64,000 nt of DNA from Apostichopus japonicus (Eukaryota > Echinodermata > Holothuroidea > Aspidochirotida > Stichopodidae): NCBI RefSeq assembly GCF_037975245.1, contig NC_092570.1, forward strand, positions 885,501 to 949,500, read 5' to 3'. Under the pieces are notes generated by a model. That model did not search any database and was not told where the DNA came from. It saw nothing but the letters and a program-made list of their open reading frames with translations. Made by a program: the position numbers and the translations under genes. Shown here one piece after another: positions 52,778 through 64,000 of the stretch; positions within the stretch are counted from its first letter, which is position 1, and each line of letters begins with the position of its first letter.

Positions 52778-53027
52778 TTATTTAACCAACTCTACATCTG
52801 AACCTAGGACCCTGCATATATGATCATCTAGTTCAACCAGTTCTATAGTCTTCCCCAAGTTTCTTTCCAAAATGCCGGACAGAAGGTTCGGTCCTAACAT
52901 CGCCGAGCTCTCCATTTCCTCTCTGGTTATGCTGTACACTGTGACGTCTCGATGGTTGTAGAGGAAGTCTGGTCGTCTCATGTCTAACCTCTGTAAAACG
53001 TCACTCAGAAGCAGCCAATTTGAAAAC
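52778..53027 (-). CDS. BCOR: BCOR-like last exon: PUFD domain
   Basis: This exon encodes 82 residues and the stop. NWLLLSDVLQRL at the start and VELDDHICRVLGSDVEL at the end match the first and last strands and helices of the BCOR PUFD fold. In the family this domain pairs with the RAWUL domain of PCGF1. The 3' splice site CCAAAG and the single base completing a Lys codon from the preceding exon fix the start. Confidence 0.93.
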
Positions 53028-56000
53028 CTTTGGAGGGAGACGAAAGATTTAAGCAAAGAAATATAAATATAAATACAAACATAAATATGAATAATGAATA
53101 TATAGATATAAATGTTGTTTAAGAAACTGGTTACACAATAGATATAAACAAATGTTACAGAGGACAATATACCACAACTAGGCTTGGCACATAGATCTTG
53201 AACCACATAGTTGGAAACTGAAATTTTTATAGAGAGCCTTGGTATATGGAAACAAACTTTCTACTTTTAGATTGGTAATTTTTCCTGCTTCTAAAAATGA
53301 GGGGAGAAGGGGTGGTGTACAGTTCACATGAGGAATATGGTGGAGTTATGCAAGGGGAAGATTGAGGGACAGGCCTGTGTCTTTTAATCCTGTCACAAAC
53401 TGAGGCCACTAACTTAAACTTTCAACTTCTGATTAAGCATCCTTGAAACAATAGCACAGGAAGGAAAGTTTACAAATACAATTGACTACAAAGTGGTTCC
53501 AAAGTACTATCTTCTGATATGTTTTATATTTTTAGATTATTGAATTCTTTTCTTGCTTTTTTTTTCCCCTTTCAGTTTCTTAAATCCTTTCATCTGGTGG
53601 AAGTGGCGTTCATGGTAAACAGCTTACGAAGAATTTTGTAAAATAATTGTTATCATTTTCAAGAATAAATGTAGCATAGTAATTAAAACTGATCTCAATC
53701 ACGTTCTTGATCAGTCATCGTCAATCTTTAATTTTAATTCCACAGATGCTCAGCTTGGACATGAGCAAAGAACCAACACTCCCATCATGTCTACTCACTT
53801 TTTAGGTTCGTCCAGATACATAGAAATAGAGGGCAGCAGAGGCTTGTCGCTGAGTTCAAACATGAGTTCGTCATCTTCGTCTTCTGGCGGCGACGCTTCT
53901 GGAGCACCGGTCATGAAGTCAATGCCAGTCTGGACTAAGTCCTCTGCAAAAAGTGAGGTCAAATCAAAACTGATATTTATTACCAACTGCAGTGAGGAGG
54001 AGGAGGGGCAAATATCAGTCGTGATTAGCATGATTAATTAGTCCCTAAGGCATTTGCATCACAACAGAAAGAGATTTTTCACTCCTGGGTAGATTATTTT
54101 GGGACCTAAGGTTCCTCACAAGGTTAGGTAATTTATTTTTTTTTTTATTTTATTTATTTATTTCCAGTATAAATATAAATATTTATAAAAAGGACATCAA
54201 AAGTGAGTATGTAACAAGAAATTATTTTAAAATGTTAGTGTACAAAACACAAAAACAATAAATAAAAAAAATATATATATATATACATATATATACACAT
54301 ATACACACATACATATACACATATGTACACATATATGCACATACACATATATACACATACATACATATACATACATATACATACATATACACATATATTC
54401 TCAAATTGCTTCAGCTTGTGACATGGAAATCTGTAACGTTTGTTTGTCTGATTAATGGACTAACCAAGCGATGAATGGTACTAGTAAGGGGGAGACAATA
54501 CTCTATTGTTATAGAAGGCAGACTGAATAATACATACCTGATGTTTGGAGAGAACTTTGGAAGCGAATATTATAATTGATGTTCTTGAGACCCTCTAGCT
54601 CCTCAACTGGAGCCAAGAAACGACCATTGATATCCTTGAGATACCCTGGGAAAAAAAATCAAATGAAAAAACTCTATGACTGTTTATTTGGGATACAGGG
54701 TTGGGTGTTGGGAGGGTGGGGAAGTGTGGGGGTTGGGAAGACCTACTTACCATGTACGATTGCTTTTGTCTCCTTAGATCGAGCTAGTTTCCTTGTGGAT
54801 CTACCAGCATATGGGGGGTGGGGGTGAGGGTGGGGTTGGGGGTGGACAAACCTACTTACCATGTACAAGTGTTTTTGTTTCCTTAGACCGAGCTAGTTTC
54901 CTTGTGGTTCTACCAGCATACAATGGTGGGTGAGGGTGGGGTTGGGGGTGGACAAACCTACTTACCATGTACAAGTGTTTTTGTTTCCTTAGACCGAGCT
55001 AGTTTCCTTGTGGTTCTACCAGCATACAATGGTGGGTGAGGGTGGGGTTGGGGGTGGACAAACCTACTTACCATGTACAAGTGTTTTTGTTTCCTTAGAC
55101 CGAGTTAGTTTCCTTGTGGTTCTACCAGCATACAATGGTGGGTGAGGGTGGGGTTGGGGGTGGACAAACCTACTTACCATGTACAAAGTGTTTTTGTTTC
55201 CTTAGACCGAGTTAGTTTCCTTGTGGTTCTACCAGCATACAATGGTGGGTGGGGGTGGGGGGGGGTAGACAAACCTTCTTATCATGTACAAGTGTTTTTG
55301 TTTCCTTAGACCGAGCTAGTTTCCTTGTGGTTCTACCAGCATACAATGGGGGGGGGGGGAGGGGGTAGACAAAACTACTTACCATGTACAAGTGTTTTTG
55401 TTTCCTTAGACCGAGCTAGTTTCCTTGTGGTTCTACCAGAATACGTCGCTATAAGAGGATCTCCTCCGTGGGCCAGGAGCAGACGACCGAGTTCAACCTT
55501 TTCGTTGTCAATAGCATCGTGGAGGGGTCTGAAACGTGGTCATATCATAGTGTGACTCTTTATTACTTTATTCCACTTAAAAAAAATCAAATTAATTATG
55601 AAAAGAGAGAAAAAGTTTGTTAATGAATTGACTTACTCTACTAAAAAAAAAAAACGTATCTAGAGGTAAAATTGTAGCTGGATCTTGGCGAACAGAGAGT
55701 CCAGGAAAGACGGTCCTGCAAAAATTAAAACAACTGTTCTGTTCTAGACTTTTGTATGTCACAAATTTCTGACTACTTCTCACTCAGAGGTATACTCTCA
55801 TCAAATTATCCAATCAAATTGTATCAGTTGCCTCTTTGGACTGGAACAGCTCACTGGCTTAACATTTCTTGGACTTTTCAAGTTGTACAGAATGCAAACA
55901 CAACACAATACCTTTAATGAGCAAGTACTAATATTAACATTTGGTAACCCTCTGAAATATCTACACCCCCCCTCCCCCCCTTCTGAATTCCAAGTCCTCA

Positions 56001-59000
56001 CATGGTCATCATTTTTGTCTTCCAATGTTATGAAATAGAAAACTAACCAGTCACCTTTAGTAGATTACAGAATTGTCAGGGAGATTCACAACCTGTCAAC
56101 CCTGAATATTGCAATTTATCCAACCCTTTTAAAATATGAATATTTCATAACCTTCTTTAATTCAAGACCTGATTTGTTATTACCTTGCCAGGAAGACTTC
56201 CACCTGACCTTGTTGCTAAGTATAAATATTCAATAAGGTTTTCAAGGAGAAGATATAAGGCCTCCTCCTGAACACTGTCAACAATTGTGTCATCTGTGAG
56301 TCTTGCATCTTTCACTAACTTTATCATAATCAAACTGTTAATAATTTTAAAGCAGTCGTCAAGGTCGAATTTTGGATTACGTTGGTTTACACCAGCATAA
56401 AGAATACATTAGTCGTATCAGCATTTAACAATTTTAAAACCTCTGACAAAAATCCATAATCTTCCACTCTCCATGCAGTTTCTGACTGAACACACTGTAG
56501 ATAACTTTGAAAGGCAAATTTCTGTTAAAAACTAAATATCAGTTTAATACCTTGTTCCATCTGCAGCACTGCCATTAACATCGGCCCCTTTTGCAATCAT
56601 ATGTTTGGCGACCTTAAGTCTGCCATTGACACAGCATTCATGTAATGGGGTGTAACCGGCGTTGTCCTTGGCATTGATGTCTTGCATGCAATAGTTAATA
56701 CAATACAAAGCAGAATCCTAGCAAGGAAAGAAAAAGGGAATGTGGAGTGAGGAAGCCTGTCATAAGCTCATTGCATCCCTACCTTTAAGTAAGGACTTCT
56801 AATTCCACATCTCGTATTAAAAAAAATACTATGCAATGCTGAAGTACGAATGACAGAGCCAGATAAATGTGGTGAGGCATTATTCTGATGAATGTCCTGT
56901 TTAAATATTTCTAGCACAATTTTATATTACCCATTTTCAACAACCGTCACCATTAGAGCCCTCCCCCTCCCCTGATAAAAATCAAGGGGGGGGATTCTGG
57001 CAGACGGAACATTACAGAAAATTCCTAGTGTACAGTATATAACATGTGTATGTAGTACAATCTAAACAGCCAAAAATTATTAAACATTGTTTCAAAAGTT
57101 GCAAAATCTTGCACCATTTTGAATCTCTTATTGAAAGCATCCTCCATTTTACAAAACCTACTCCTCCCCCCAAGGAACAACACACGATAGTTGCCCCCCC
57201 CCCCCCCCCGCCTATAATACTGAGATGATGTCCTATTGCAAATCTCAATGTAGAATTGGCAAGATGAATAGATTGATTTATTATCGTTTCGTGTGATTAT
57301 ATCTCTTTTTTTTAAGATACCAGTCATGTTATAATAATTATTAAACCTAAATAATTATTGTTCGAAAAACAAAACAAAAGTGTTTGCAAATTTTGTTCTC
57401 ATAGATGCTAAATCAGCTTCTCTTTGTGACCTTTCAAACTTAAATTACCCCCTCCAAAGTGTTCTTCAATTCCTTCCCACTATTCTTAACATAATTTCAA
57501 AAAATTAAACAGGTACTCCAAACTTACATCATGACCGAGTCGAGCGGATTTATGTAATAGCGTCTCCCCAAGTTTCTTGTTCACAGCAAGACGTTTCAAT
57601 TCTATGGATGAAGAAGATACAAAAGTCAGTAGAAGAAAATTGAGATGAGATGACATATATTAGTTATAAATCATAATGGATATTATCTGCCCTACAGTAA
57701 TTTTGTGATGATTAAGGTTTTACTGTCCTTCACATCAGAGGCCAGTAACAGGACAGCAAAAAAAAAAAAAGAGTCATCTCTAGAATTTCCAAACAAAAAA
57801 ACAGCTTCTTGGTTGGAAAATCTCTTACTAATTATATATTAGGAGTATTACCAAAATTAACATTGCAATTAATTGAACTAAGAAAACATTTTGTGCTAAT
57901 TTAAGAACATTAATCAGGGAGTCATAGTGAATTTTATGTGACACTAAACATTTTGTTTATACCTGGACACTTCTCACAACAGTGTAAAGAAAATAGAAAA
58001 ACATTTACTGAAAGAGAAAATTGGATTTTTTTTTTCTTCAAAACTTTCAGCCATGATCTAGTGTCTTTGAAATGGACTAGTGAAGTTATGTCATTAATTG
58101 TTAAACAATGAACTAGAGACTGTTGACAAACAAATTCAGCAATAAATTAGTGGAAATGCAAACAAAGGGTAGAAAGAAAGATTGACAAATTAGATATTGT
58201 TGGGTAAAAAGGGAAAGTACCTTTCTTCGAGTTGGGGAGATTAATGCTACACACTTTTCACCATATTTTGTCAATTTTTGGCAACATGTGAGATATGTTG
58301 TAAAATCAACAAGTTGCTTAAAATTTAAACATTTCCGGATATGTTTTTATTTTCTTCAAATTTCTTATCAGAATGGGGGGGGGTGGGGGGTGGGGGGGAG
58401 GCCCGTATTTTCTTGATCTGCACTGTAATCAATATATATGTTGTAAAATCCTTGCCGATGTAATCAAGTTTCATATTTTTCTTCCCTGTTTGTGAGGCTT
58501 TCCTTTGCTCCATGGTGCTTTATATAAAATTCATCATAGATTCAACAACACACATACAAGGATTTGGAAAAAGGAGAGAGGCTTGCAGCCTCACAAAGTG
58601 TTGTAGCTCCCTACAAATCCAAAAACCTTAGTAGTAAACATAATCAACTCGCACCTTACATTGCTGATCACTGAAAAATAGCGATGAAAACCAAAAATAT
58701 TTCTTCCTCCCATCCAACCCAACAGAAACCCCCCCCCCCCTCCTGACACCACCCAACCACCACCAAGAGGAAGGTAGCAAAGTATAACATTCCCAATTCA
58801 GAGGATGATAAGTTGAATGTTGAGGGCAGAAAATAGTGTCCTCCAACTTTATAAAACCCATTCCTCTTTTTCTGGCTCCCCTCTACAAGTAGAGAAATTT
58901 GCAGAGCTCAGGGAGGGTATGTATCTGTCCTAAATATTGCTGTACAAAAATCTGAAACTGGTTTTAACGCACTTATAAATATTGAAATAAATATTACAAT

Positions 59001-62000
59001 CTTACCTCTAGGGGGTGGAGGGATGGAAGGGCTTGAGTCAGGGATAATCCTGGCCTTGAGTAGCTGTAAGCAAAAATATGAAATGATCCGTGAACTTTAT
59101 AAATGAACGAGGTAAGTAAAGTTTCAGAAGATAGAATTCAATAGAGTCCAAAGATCAATTCAATATTTATCTATTGATATGAATTATACACTGTTTGAGT
59201 ATTGCCTTGCCCTGCCCTTGTAAGAAACACTAGCTACATGGAGTCCTCAATGACCCCTTACAGCATTTTTTGTTAAATTTAGCAACTTAATAAAAGCCTT
59301 CCTGTCAATGAAGTTTACCACCAACCATGGAATGGAGTGTCAACAGTCACAAGATTGTAAATACAAAACAAATATATGCAAATGCATGGAAGCTTTCATT
59401 TGCTAACGAAAAAAAAAAGGACCTTTAGAGTAACTAAGAATTGGTGATCAACAGTTTACTAATTGTGTCTGTTTTGAAAACATACCAGCACCACACCATC
59501 CAACTAATATTTTATCCCACAAACTCACCCTCCTTCTGACCTCAGTGCCTCACGGCCGCTGTCTCCTTCCATTCAAACACCATACAACACATTCGTACTA
59601 ATGACACACAATCACCATTCAAACACCATACCAGCACCACACCATCCAACTAATATTTTTTCCCACAAACTCACCCTCCTGACCTCAGTGCCTCACCGCC
59701 GTTGTCTCCTTCCTATCAAGCACCTAGCAAACACCATACAACACATTCGTACTAATGACACATCACCATTCAAACACCATACCAGCACCAGACCATCCAA
59801 CTAATATTTTATCCCACAAACTCACCCTCCTTCTGACCTCAGTGCCTCACCGCCGATGTCTCCTTCCTTTCAAACACCTAGCAAACACCATACAACACAT
59901 TCATACTAATGACACATCACCATTCAAACACCATACCAGTACCAGACCATCCAACTAATATTTTATCCCACAAACTCACCCTCCTTCTGACAGCAGTGCC
60001 TCACCGCCGCTGTCTCCTTCCCTTCAAACACCTAGCAAACACCATACAACACATTCGTACTAATGACACACATCACCATTCAAACACCATACCAGCACCA
60101 GACCATCCAACTAATATTTTATCCCACAAACTCACCCTCCTTCTGACCTCAGTGCCTCACCGCCGATGTCTCCTTCCTTTCAAACACCTAGCAAACACCA
60201 TACAACACATTCATACTAATGACACATCACCATTCAAACACCATACCAGTACCAGACCATCCAACTAATATTTTATCCCACAAACTCACCCTCCTTCTGA
60301 CAGCAGTGCCTCACCGCCGCTGTCTCCTTCCCTTCAAACACCTAGCAAACACCATACAACACATTCGTACTAATGACACACAATCACCATTCAAACACCA
60401 TACCAGCACCAGACCATCCAACTAAGATTTGATCCCACAAACTCACCCTCCTTCTGACAGCAGTGCTGCCCCGCCGATGTCTCCTTCCTATCAAACACCT
60501 ATCAAACACCATACAACACATTCGTACTAATGACACAATCACCATTCAAACACCATACCAGCAACAGACCATCCAACTAAGATTTTACCCCACAAACTCA
60601 CCCTCCTTCTGACAGCAGTGCTTCCCCGCCGATGTCTTCTTCCATTCAGATGCATTGCAAACAACCCAGATGTACTTGGCTTATCAGTGTTAAAAGACCA
60701 ACCAGCAGCGCTTCCGACTAATCTATTTCTGTTCATCGGTGACGGCCACATTTTCCCTTCCCTCTTTGCTGGTTTCTTGACGTGCGACACCACCTGCCAA
60801 TCACCACTTTCGTGGAATTTTCCAGTTAGGTCCTTCCTTTGAATCCGAACTTTAAGTTCGACGTGGGGCGACATTAACCTTCTTTCATAATCCTCGTTGG
60901 TGTTGAGGCTGTCTTCGTCCTCTACACCACAATCGCCACCGTCCATGACTATCTTTGTTGATTTCGTACTTGGCGGTGGAGAAGAGGACACTTTGCACCT
61001 CCGTCTTCTCGGGGATTCTCTGGTCTCTTCGCTGCTGTCATACTTTTCGTTTGCTTTTGGTAACTTCACCTCTTGGCATGGCTGTCCCATCTCGGCTTGT
61101 AAGCCCTGCTTCCTTAACACGGCTGTCCTCCTCCGTCTTCTCTCCATCACTTTCTGTCTCTCCTTCTCTATCTCCTGTTCGTAACGGTCGTCGCGGTGAT
61201 ATGACGATGCCATGGCTGCCTGCCGTCCTGAGGGAAAAAAAACAGCCAAAAACTGATGGGTGACCACTTGCCGATGAAAAGTAAAATATATTGCAAGAAT
61301 TTGATAGTGAAAGTAGAGCTATCCAGCAGGCTATGACAAAGAAAATTCCTTCTTAGGACGAGAAGTACGAGGAAGAGATTTAGAAAGGTAGTCATGTAAA
61401 CAAACAGGAGAACAGGAAAGATTGAATTTGGGCAATACTTCCTGACTACTTGAAGCATCAACTACAAACTAACACCGGTAAAAAATCAGACTAATTGACT
61501 GGAAAGGCTACTGTTTGTGTATTTACTAAGAGTATGTCTTACTTCTGCCATCCGCATTGCGAGTCCTCACTTGCAAAACCTCTGGGCTAAAGTCCTCATA
61601 TTTAGGTTTCATCGCGGGGGCTGGTGTCCTACGGACTTGCGGAGGCTTCCGTTTAGTACCTAAATGAAATATCCCCAAAAGTCTTTGTCAGTTGCCAAAT
61701 TTTTGATAACCATGAATGTATGGTAACAACCCATTTATATACAGTAAACTACTACAATTGCACCTTGCAAAAATATTACTGACTATTACTAATTATTGGA
61801 GAGATGGTATGTTTAGAGGAATACGTTACATTAGTCTGCCCCATTGTAGTAAAAAAAGTTGTGAGATTTATTCAAAGCTCATAATTTCAATCCAATGCTG
61901 ATTATTAAGGTGACCATTCAATTTCCAGATATCCATAAAAGTACTTGGTTTAATTAATTTTCATACAGGATTCCATGTGACCATTTAACAAATATTGGCT

Positions 62001-64000
62001 TGACCAAACATTGGTCAGCATCGAATGGAACCGTTTGCTTATTTGCCCACCTTCGAGTGGAGAGAAAGACCATCACATTTTGCTTCAAAAACATAAAACA
62101 TTAATGTACAAATCTCTCTCAATTGACCTCTTCTGTGCAATTCTCACCTTTTCTTGATGATGCTCTCCTGGGTACGATGTGGTAGTATCTTCTAACCCGG
62201 CGTTTTCTTTTGCGTCTCGGCCTCGTGCACTGTCTGTCCGCGTCTGCTTCGGGTGAGACCTCCCCATTATCACTCATCTTGCTCTCCTCGCCCATGGTTG
62301 ATACGTCGTGTTTACTTGTTGGTACATCTTTACTGACCTCTTCACTGACCTCTTCACCATCAAGTCCTTCTTCTTCTTTGTCATCATCTTCAAACAGCTG
62401 ATCCTAAGGAAACAAGCAATATTCGTAAGTTTGAAGTCACATTTTTCTCATATAACAAGACCCTAAGTAATGGCTACCTGAGGCATTAAAGTTCACGCGA
62501 TGCTTCATCGCGAGCAAAAATGCTTCACAAGTTATGCAACCCAAATTGGATCAGTGGTTCCAGTAATTCTAGTTGTAGTTGGTTTTGTAACAGATTATAA
62601 ACGCCAATAACAATGCTGGAACGTTATAACTGATCCCTACCCCTCAAACATTTTACCAGATTTTTCAAAGACATTCTTCTGCGGAGAAAGTAATGTATCT
62701 TATTCAACACTACATTCATTGACCTATGTGACAGAACAAAATTTGCCCAACACAGCTAACTTAAGATGATGAAAACAATCTCGAAGACACATTAGCACTG
62801 CCAATGTCTTATTGTTACAGTGGATATCTTAATCATCTCATGACTACTTAAATGTATGCTGACAAAACAACAAAAACATAAAGAGTTCAAACAATAAGAA
62901 AAAGAACATGAAGGGTAAACTCACGGGCAGTTGACACTCCTTGTCAGCTTGATCAGCTCTGGGTATAATCTTTGTGTCTGTGTAGTTCTCCACAGTTGGT
63001 GGGTCTACGTCTGTCGCTTCCATTAAACTTCCCTGCAACACATCCTCTGCCACCACAGGTGTCAACTTCGACCGTTCATTAAGGGCAGCTAGCACTTTCC
63101 TCCTTGGATCGTAAGAAACAGATTTAATACTACCGGGTGCACCCAGATTGGGTTCTGCTGTTAGTAACTCGCTACCCTTGTCTGACAAATCAGAGTTTGA
63201 ACTTTGACCTGGCATCTCCATGTTGCTATCAGATTCCGTTTTAATCGTAAATTCTTGTTTGATATCTTTGTCATATTTGAGACCCTCGTCTTTAATTCCC
63301 GCTTCCTGTTTGATCTGAATGCCGTGGTCGTGGTCGGCAGATTCGATCACATCGGTTGCTTTGCAATCAGCTTCACAGGCTGTTGCTGCCTCTGCCACCG
63401 TTATTAAACCTTGGGATATATTTTCAGGATTGCACTTGTCTGATAATGAGGGACATTTACTGTATGTCACAGCTCCTGACACTATAACACTGTTCGAAGT
63501 TAAAGGCACAAATCCCATCCTTGCGTCTGAGGATTTTATCAACGGAGGTGGGTTGTCCGCGTCGTCGATGTCTCGTTTGAAACTTTCAATCGAAACCGGA
63601 GCATCCAGAGGATTTGTTTGAGGAGATCCAACTCTTCCCGAGACATCATCTGTGACAGTTTTCTCAACGGATCCTTCCGAATGTTCACTCGTTAAGTCAA
63701 TCACCTCTGAACTATCTGAACTTTCGTCAATGCACTTTGAGATCTCATGGGCGATGATGTCTCGGAAGTTGATCGCACAGCTTTTGGACCTCTGGAGTTG
63801 TGAACTGTGGTTCTTCCGTAGAGTCTGAAACAATTGCAGCTGCTTCTCCTGATCTTTCTCTTGGAACAGATCCCTTAAGGTTGGGTTCATATTTGCTAGA
63901 ATGTGGTCCCGGGCAATCTCGGGGTTGATCAAATTCTTTCGATTGCGGAGATGAGACTGTATAGCACCGAGTTTGTCCTGCTGCGGATGAAGGTTTGGAT
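52778..64000 (-). CDS. BCOR: BCOR/BCORL1-like Polycomb PRC1.1 corepressor (partial, N-terminus off window)
   Basis: BCOR is the scaffold of the variant Polycomb complex PRC1.1; its ankyrin repeats and C-terminal PUFD domain act in the nucleus, and PUFD binds PCGF1. Exons in transcription order: >64000-62925, 62403-62148, 61659-61543, 61227-60602, 59063-59006, 57601-57528, 56717-56551, 55528-55383, 54645-54538, 53943-53799, 53027-52778 (TAA). All phases agree, giving the last 1006 residues. Ankyrin repeats: VNKKLGETLLHKSARLGHD, DNAGYTPLHECCVNGRLKVA, then PLHDAIDNEKVELGRLLLAH with GGDPLIATYSGRT. An acidic linker ending LSDKPLLPS precedes PUFD, which begins FSNWLLLSDVLQRL. The upstream part is low-complexity, with an acidic then strongly basic exon (RRKRKRRVRR, likely NLS), a SUMO-interacting motif and four SUMO-acceptor-like sites. 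Orthology rests on the ANK-linker-PUFD order; BCOR and BCORL1 are not separable. Confidence 0.93.
54263..54400. repeat. AT/AC-rich microsatellite (ATACAT/ACACAT)
   Basis: About 135 bp of alternating TATATA, ACATAT and CACATA words in a BCOR-like intron. The tyrosine/valine/cysteine-rich minus-strand ORF across it is an artefact of the repeat. Confidence 0.93.
54690..55440. repeat. Minisatellite of about 106 bp carrying exon end plus splice donor
   Basis: Seven donor-bearing units can be placed by their CTTACCATGTAC word (minus strand GTACATG|GTAAG), near 54745, 54854, 54960, 55066, 55172, 55279 (donor mutated to AT) and 55380. The rightmost is the true end of the ankyrin exon 55528-55383. 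The others repeat its last 50-60 bases, the donor and about 45 bases of C-rich (minus-strand) intron. The last unit in transcription order (54745) is diverged yet still codes in frame for GRSTRKLARSKETKAIVH, against GRTTRKLARSKETKTLVH in the exon. The plus strand of the spacer is G-rich (GTGGGTGAGGGTGGGG). Confidence 0.93.
59480..60601. repeat. Minisatellite of about 154 bp carrying exon end plus splice donor
   Basis: Eight copies of the word ACTCACCCTCC (minus strand GGAGG|GTGAGT) lie near 59524, 59670, 59821, 59975, 60131, 60285, 60442 and 60597. The rightmost is the donor of the 626-bp BCOR-like exon ending at 60602. The other seven repeat the final 40 or so bases of that exon, the donor and about 110 bases of intron. 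Within the repeats, exon GGCGGGGAAGC has become GGCGGTGAGGC, which creates an extra donor-like GCG|GTGAGG in several units. Plus-strand ORFs across the array are by-products. Confidence 0.93.
62148..62403 (-). CDS. BCOR: BCOR-like internal exon: acidic stretch then basic NLS-like stretch
   Basis: The first half is acidic (DQLFEDDDKEEEGLDGEEVS). The second half is strongly basic (RPRRKRKRRVRRYYHIVPRR), a likely nuclear localisation signal. The exon is 256 bp and ends in phase 1, joining GTKRKPPQVRR in the next exon. The function is inferred from composition only. Confidence 0.85.
62925..64000 (-). CDS. BCOR: BCOR-like large upstream exon (partial) with SUMO motifs
   Basis: The frame is open for 358 codons from the window edge to a GTGAGT donor after CQLP, in phase 0 with the next exon. 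The sequence is mostly disordered, rich in S, D and E. VIDLT followed by an acidic/serine tail (63690-63704) matches a SUMO-interacting motif. IKQE, IKDE, IKQE and IKTE (63234-63314) match the SUMO-acceptor consensus. The conserved-looking helical start (INPEIARDHILANMNPTLRD) was not recognised as a named domain. Confidence 0.85.

Noticed and set aside
52941-53206. N-terminal extension of the last BCOR-like ORF to the methionine at 53206
   Set aside because: The extra residues are Ile/Tyr-rich intron translation; the splice site at 53027 joins in phase to the preceding exon.
59601-60425. Plus-strand ORFs giving a repeated His/Thr/Pro-rich protein
   Set aside because: They are translations of the minisatellite on the strand opposite the BCOR-like gene and contain no known domain.
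59480-60601. CRISPR-like regular repeat array
   Set aside because: Units of about 154 bp are repeated in full, without unique spacers, and the setting is an animal gene intron. It is a minisatellite.

Overview
This is a window of a eukaryotic (animal) nuclear genome: AT-rich, with long introns bounded by GT-AG sites, AATAAA signals, SINEs, short terminal-inverted-repeat (TIR) transposons, microsatellites and many 10-16 nt poly-C/poly-G runs. The gene families (COG7, an SLC16-type transporter pair, a BCOR homologue) are metazoan. The BCOR homologue has the ankyrin plus PUFD layout, and the SINE body looks like marine-invertebrate repeats. My best guess is an echinoderm, perhaps a sea cucumber; that is an inference, not something the sequence proves.

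Layout. (1) 554-10728, minus strand: COG7, 17 coding exons, with the C-terminal third beyond the left edge. (2) 15193-21606, minus strand: a complete five-exon SLC16/MCT-like transporter of 511 residues. (3) 21.6-33.8 kb: a gene-poor stretch holding a minus-strand tRNA-derived SINE, a hAT-like fragment, a 362-bp TIR element with an 8-bp target duplication, a 360-bp TA-flanked MITE and several simple repeats. (4) 33813-43198, plus strand: a second MCT-like gene, six exons and 630 residues, divergent from the first and sharing its exon lengths and intron phases, so the two are paralogues. Its second intron carries a plus-strand copy of the same SINE. (5) 43.2-52.8 kb: gene-poor, with a decayed LINE reverse-transcriptase fragment, a 20-bp tandem repeat and one unassigned coding-like ORF. 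(6) 52778 to beyond 64000, minus strand: a BCOR-like Polycomb (PRC1.1) corepressor gene, 11 exons seen, giving the C-terminal 1006 residues.

The genes do not form one pathway: COG7 is a Golgi tether, the MCT pair are plasma-membrane carriers, and BCOR is a nuclear corepressor.

The most unusual structure is in the BCOR homologue. Two separate introns each begin with a minisatellite (about 106 bp and about 154 bp units) whose every unit repeats the 3' end of the upstream exon, its 5' splice site and the start of the intron. Each intron therefore opens with a row of 6-8 near-identical splice donors. All exon borders given here were read by eye from splice motifs, reading-frame phase and family similarity; no transcript data were available.
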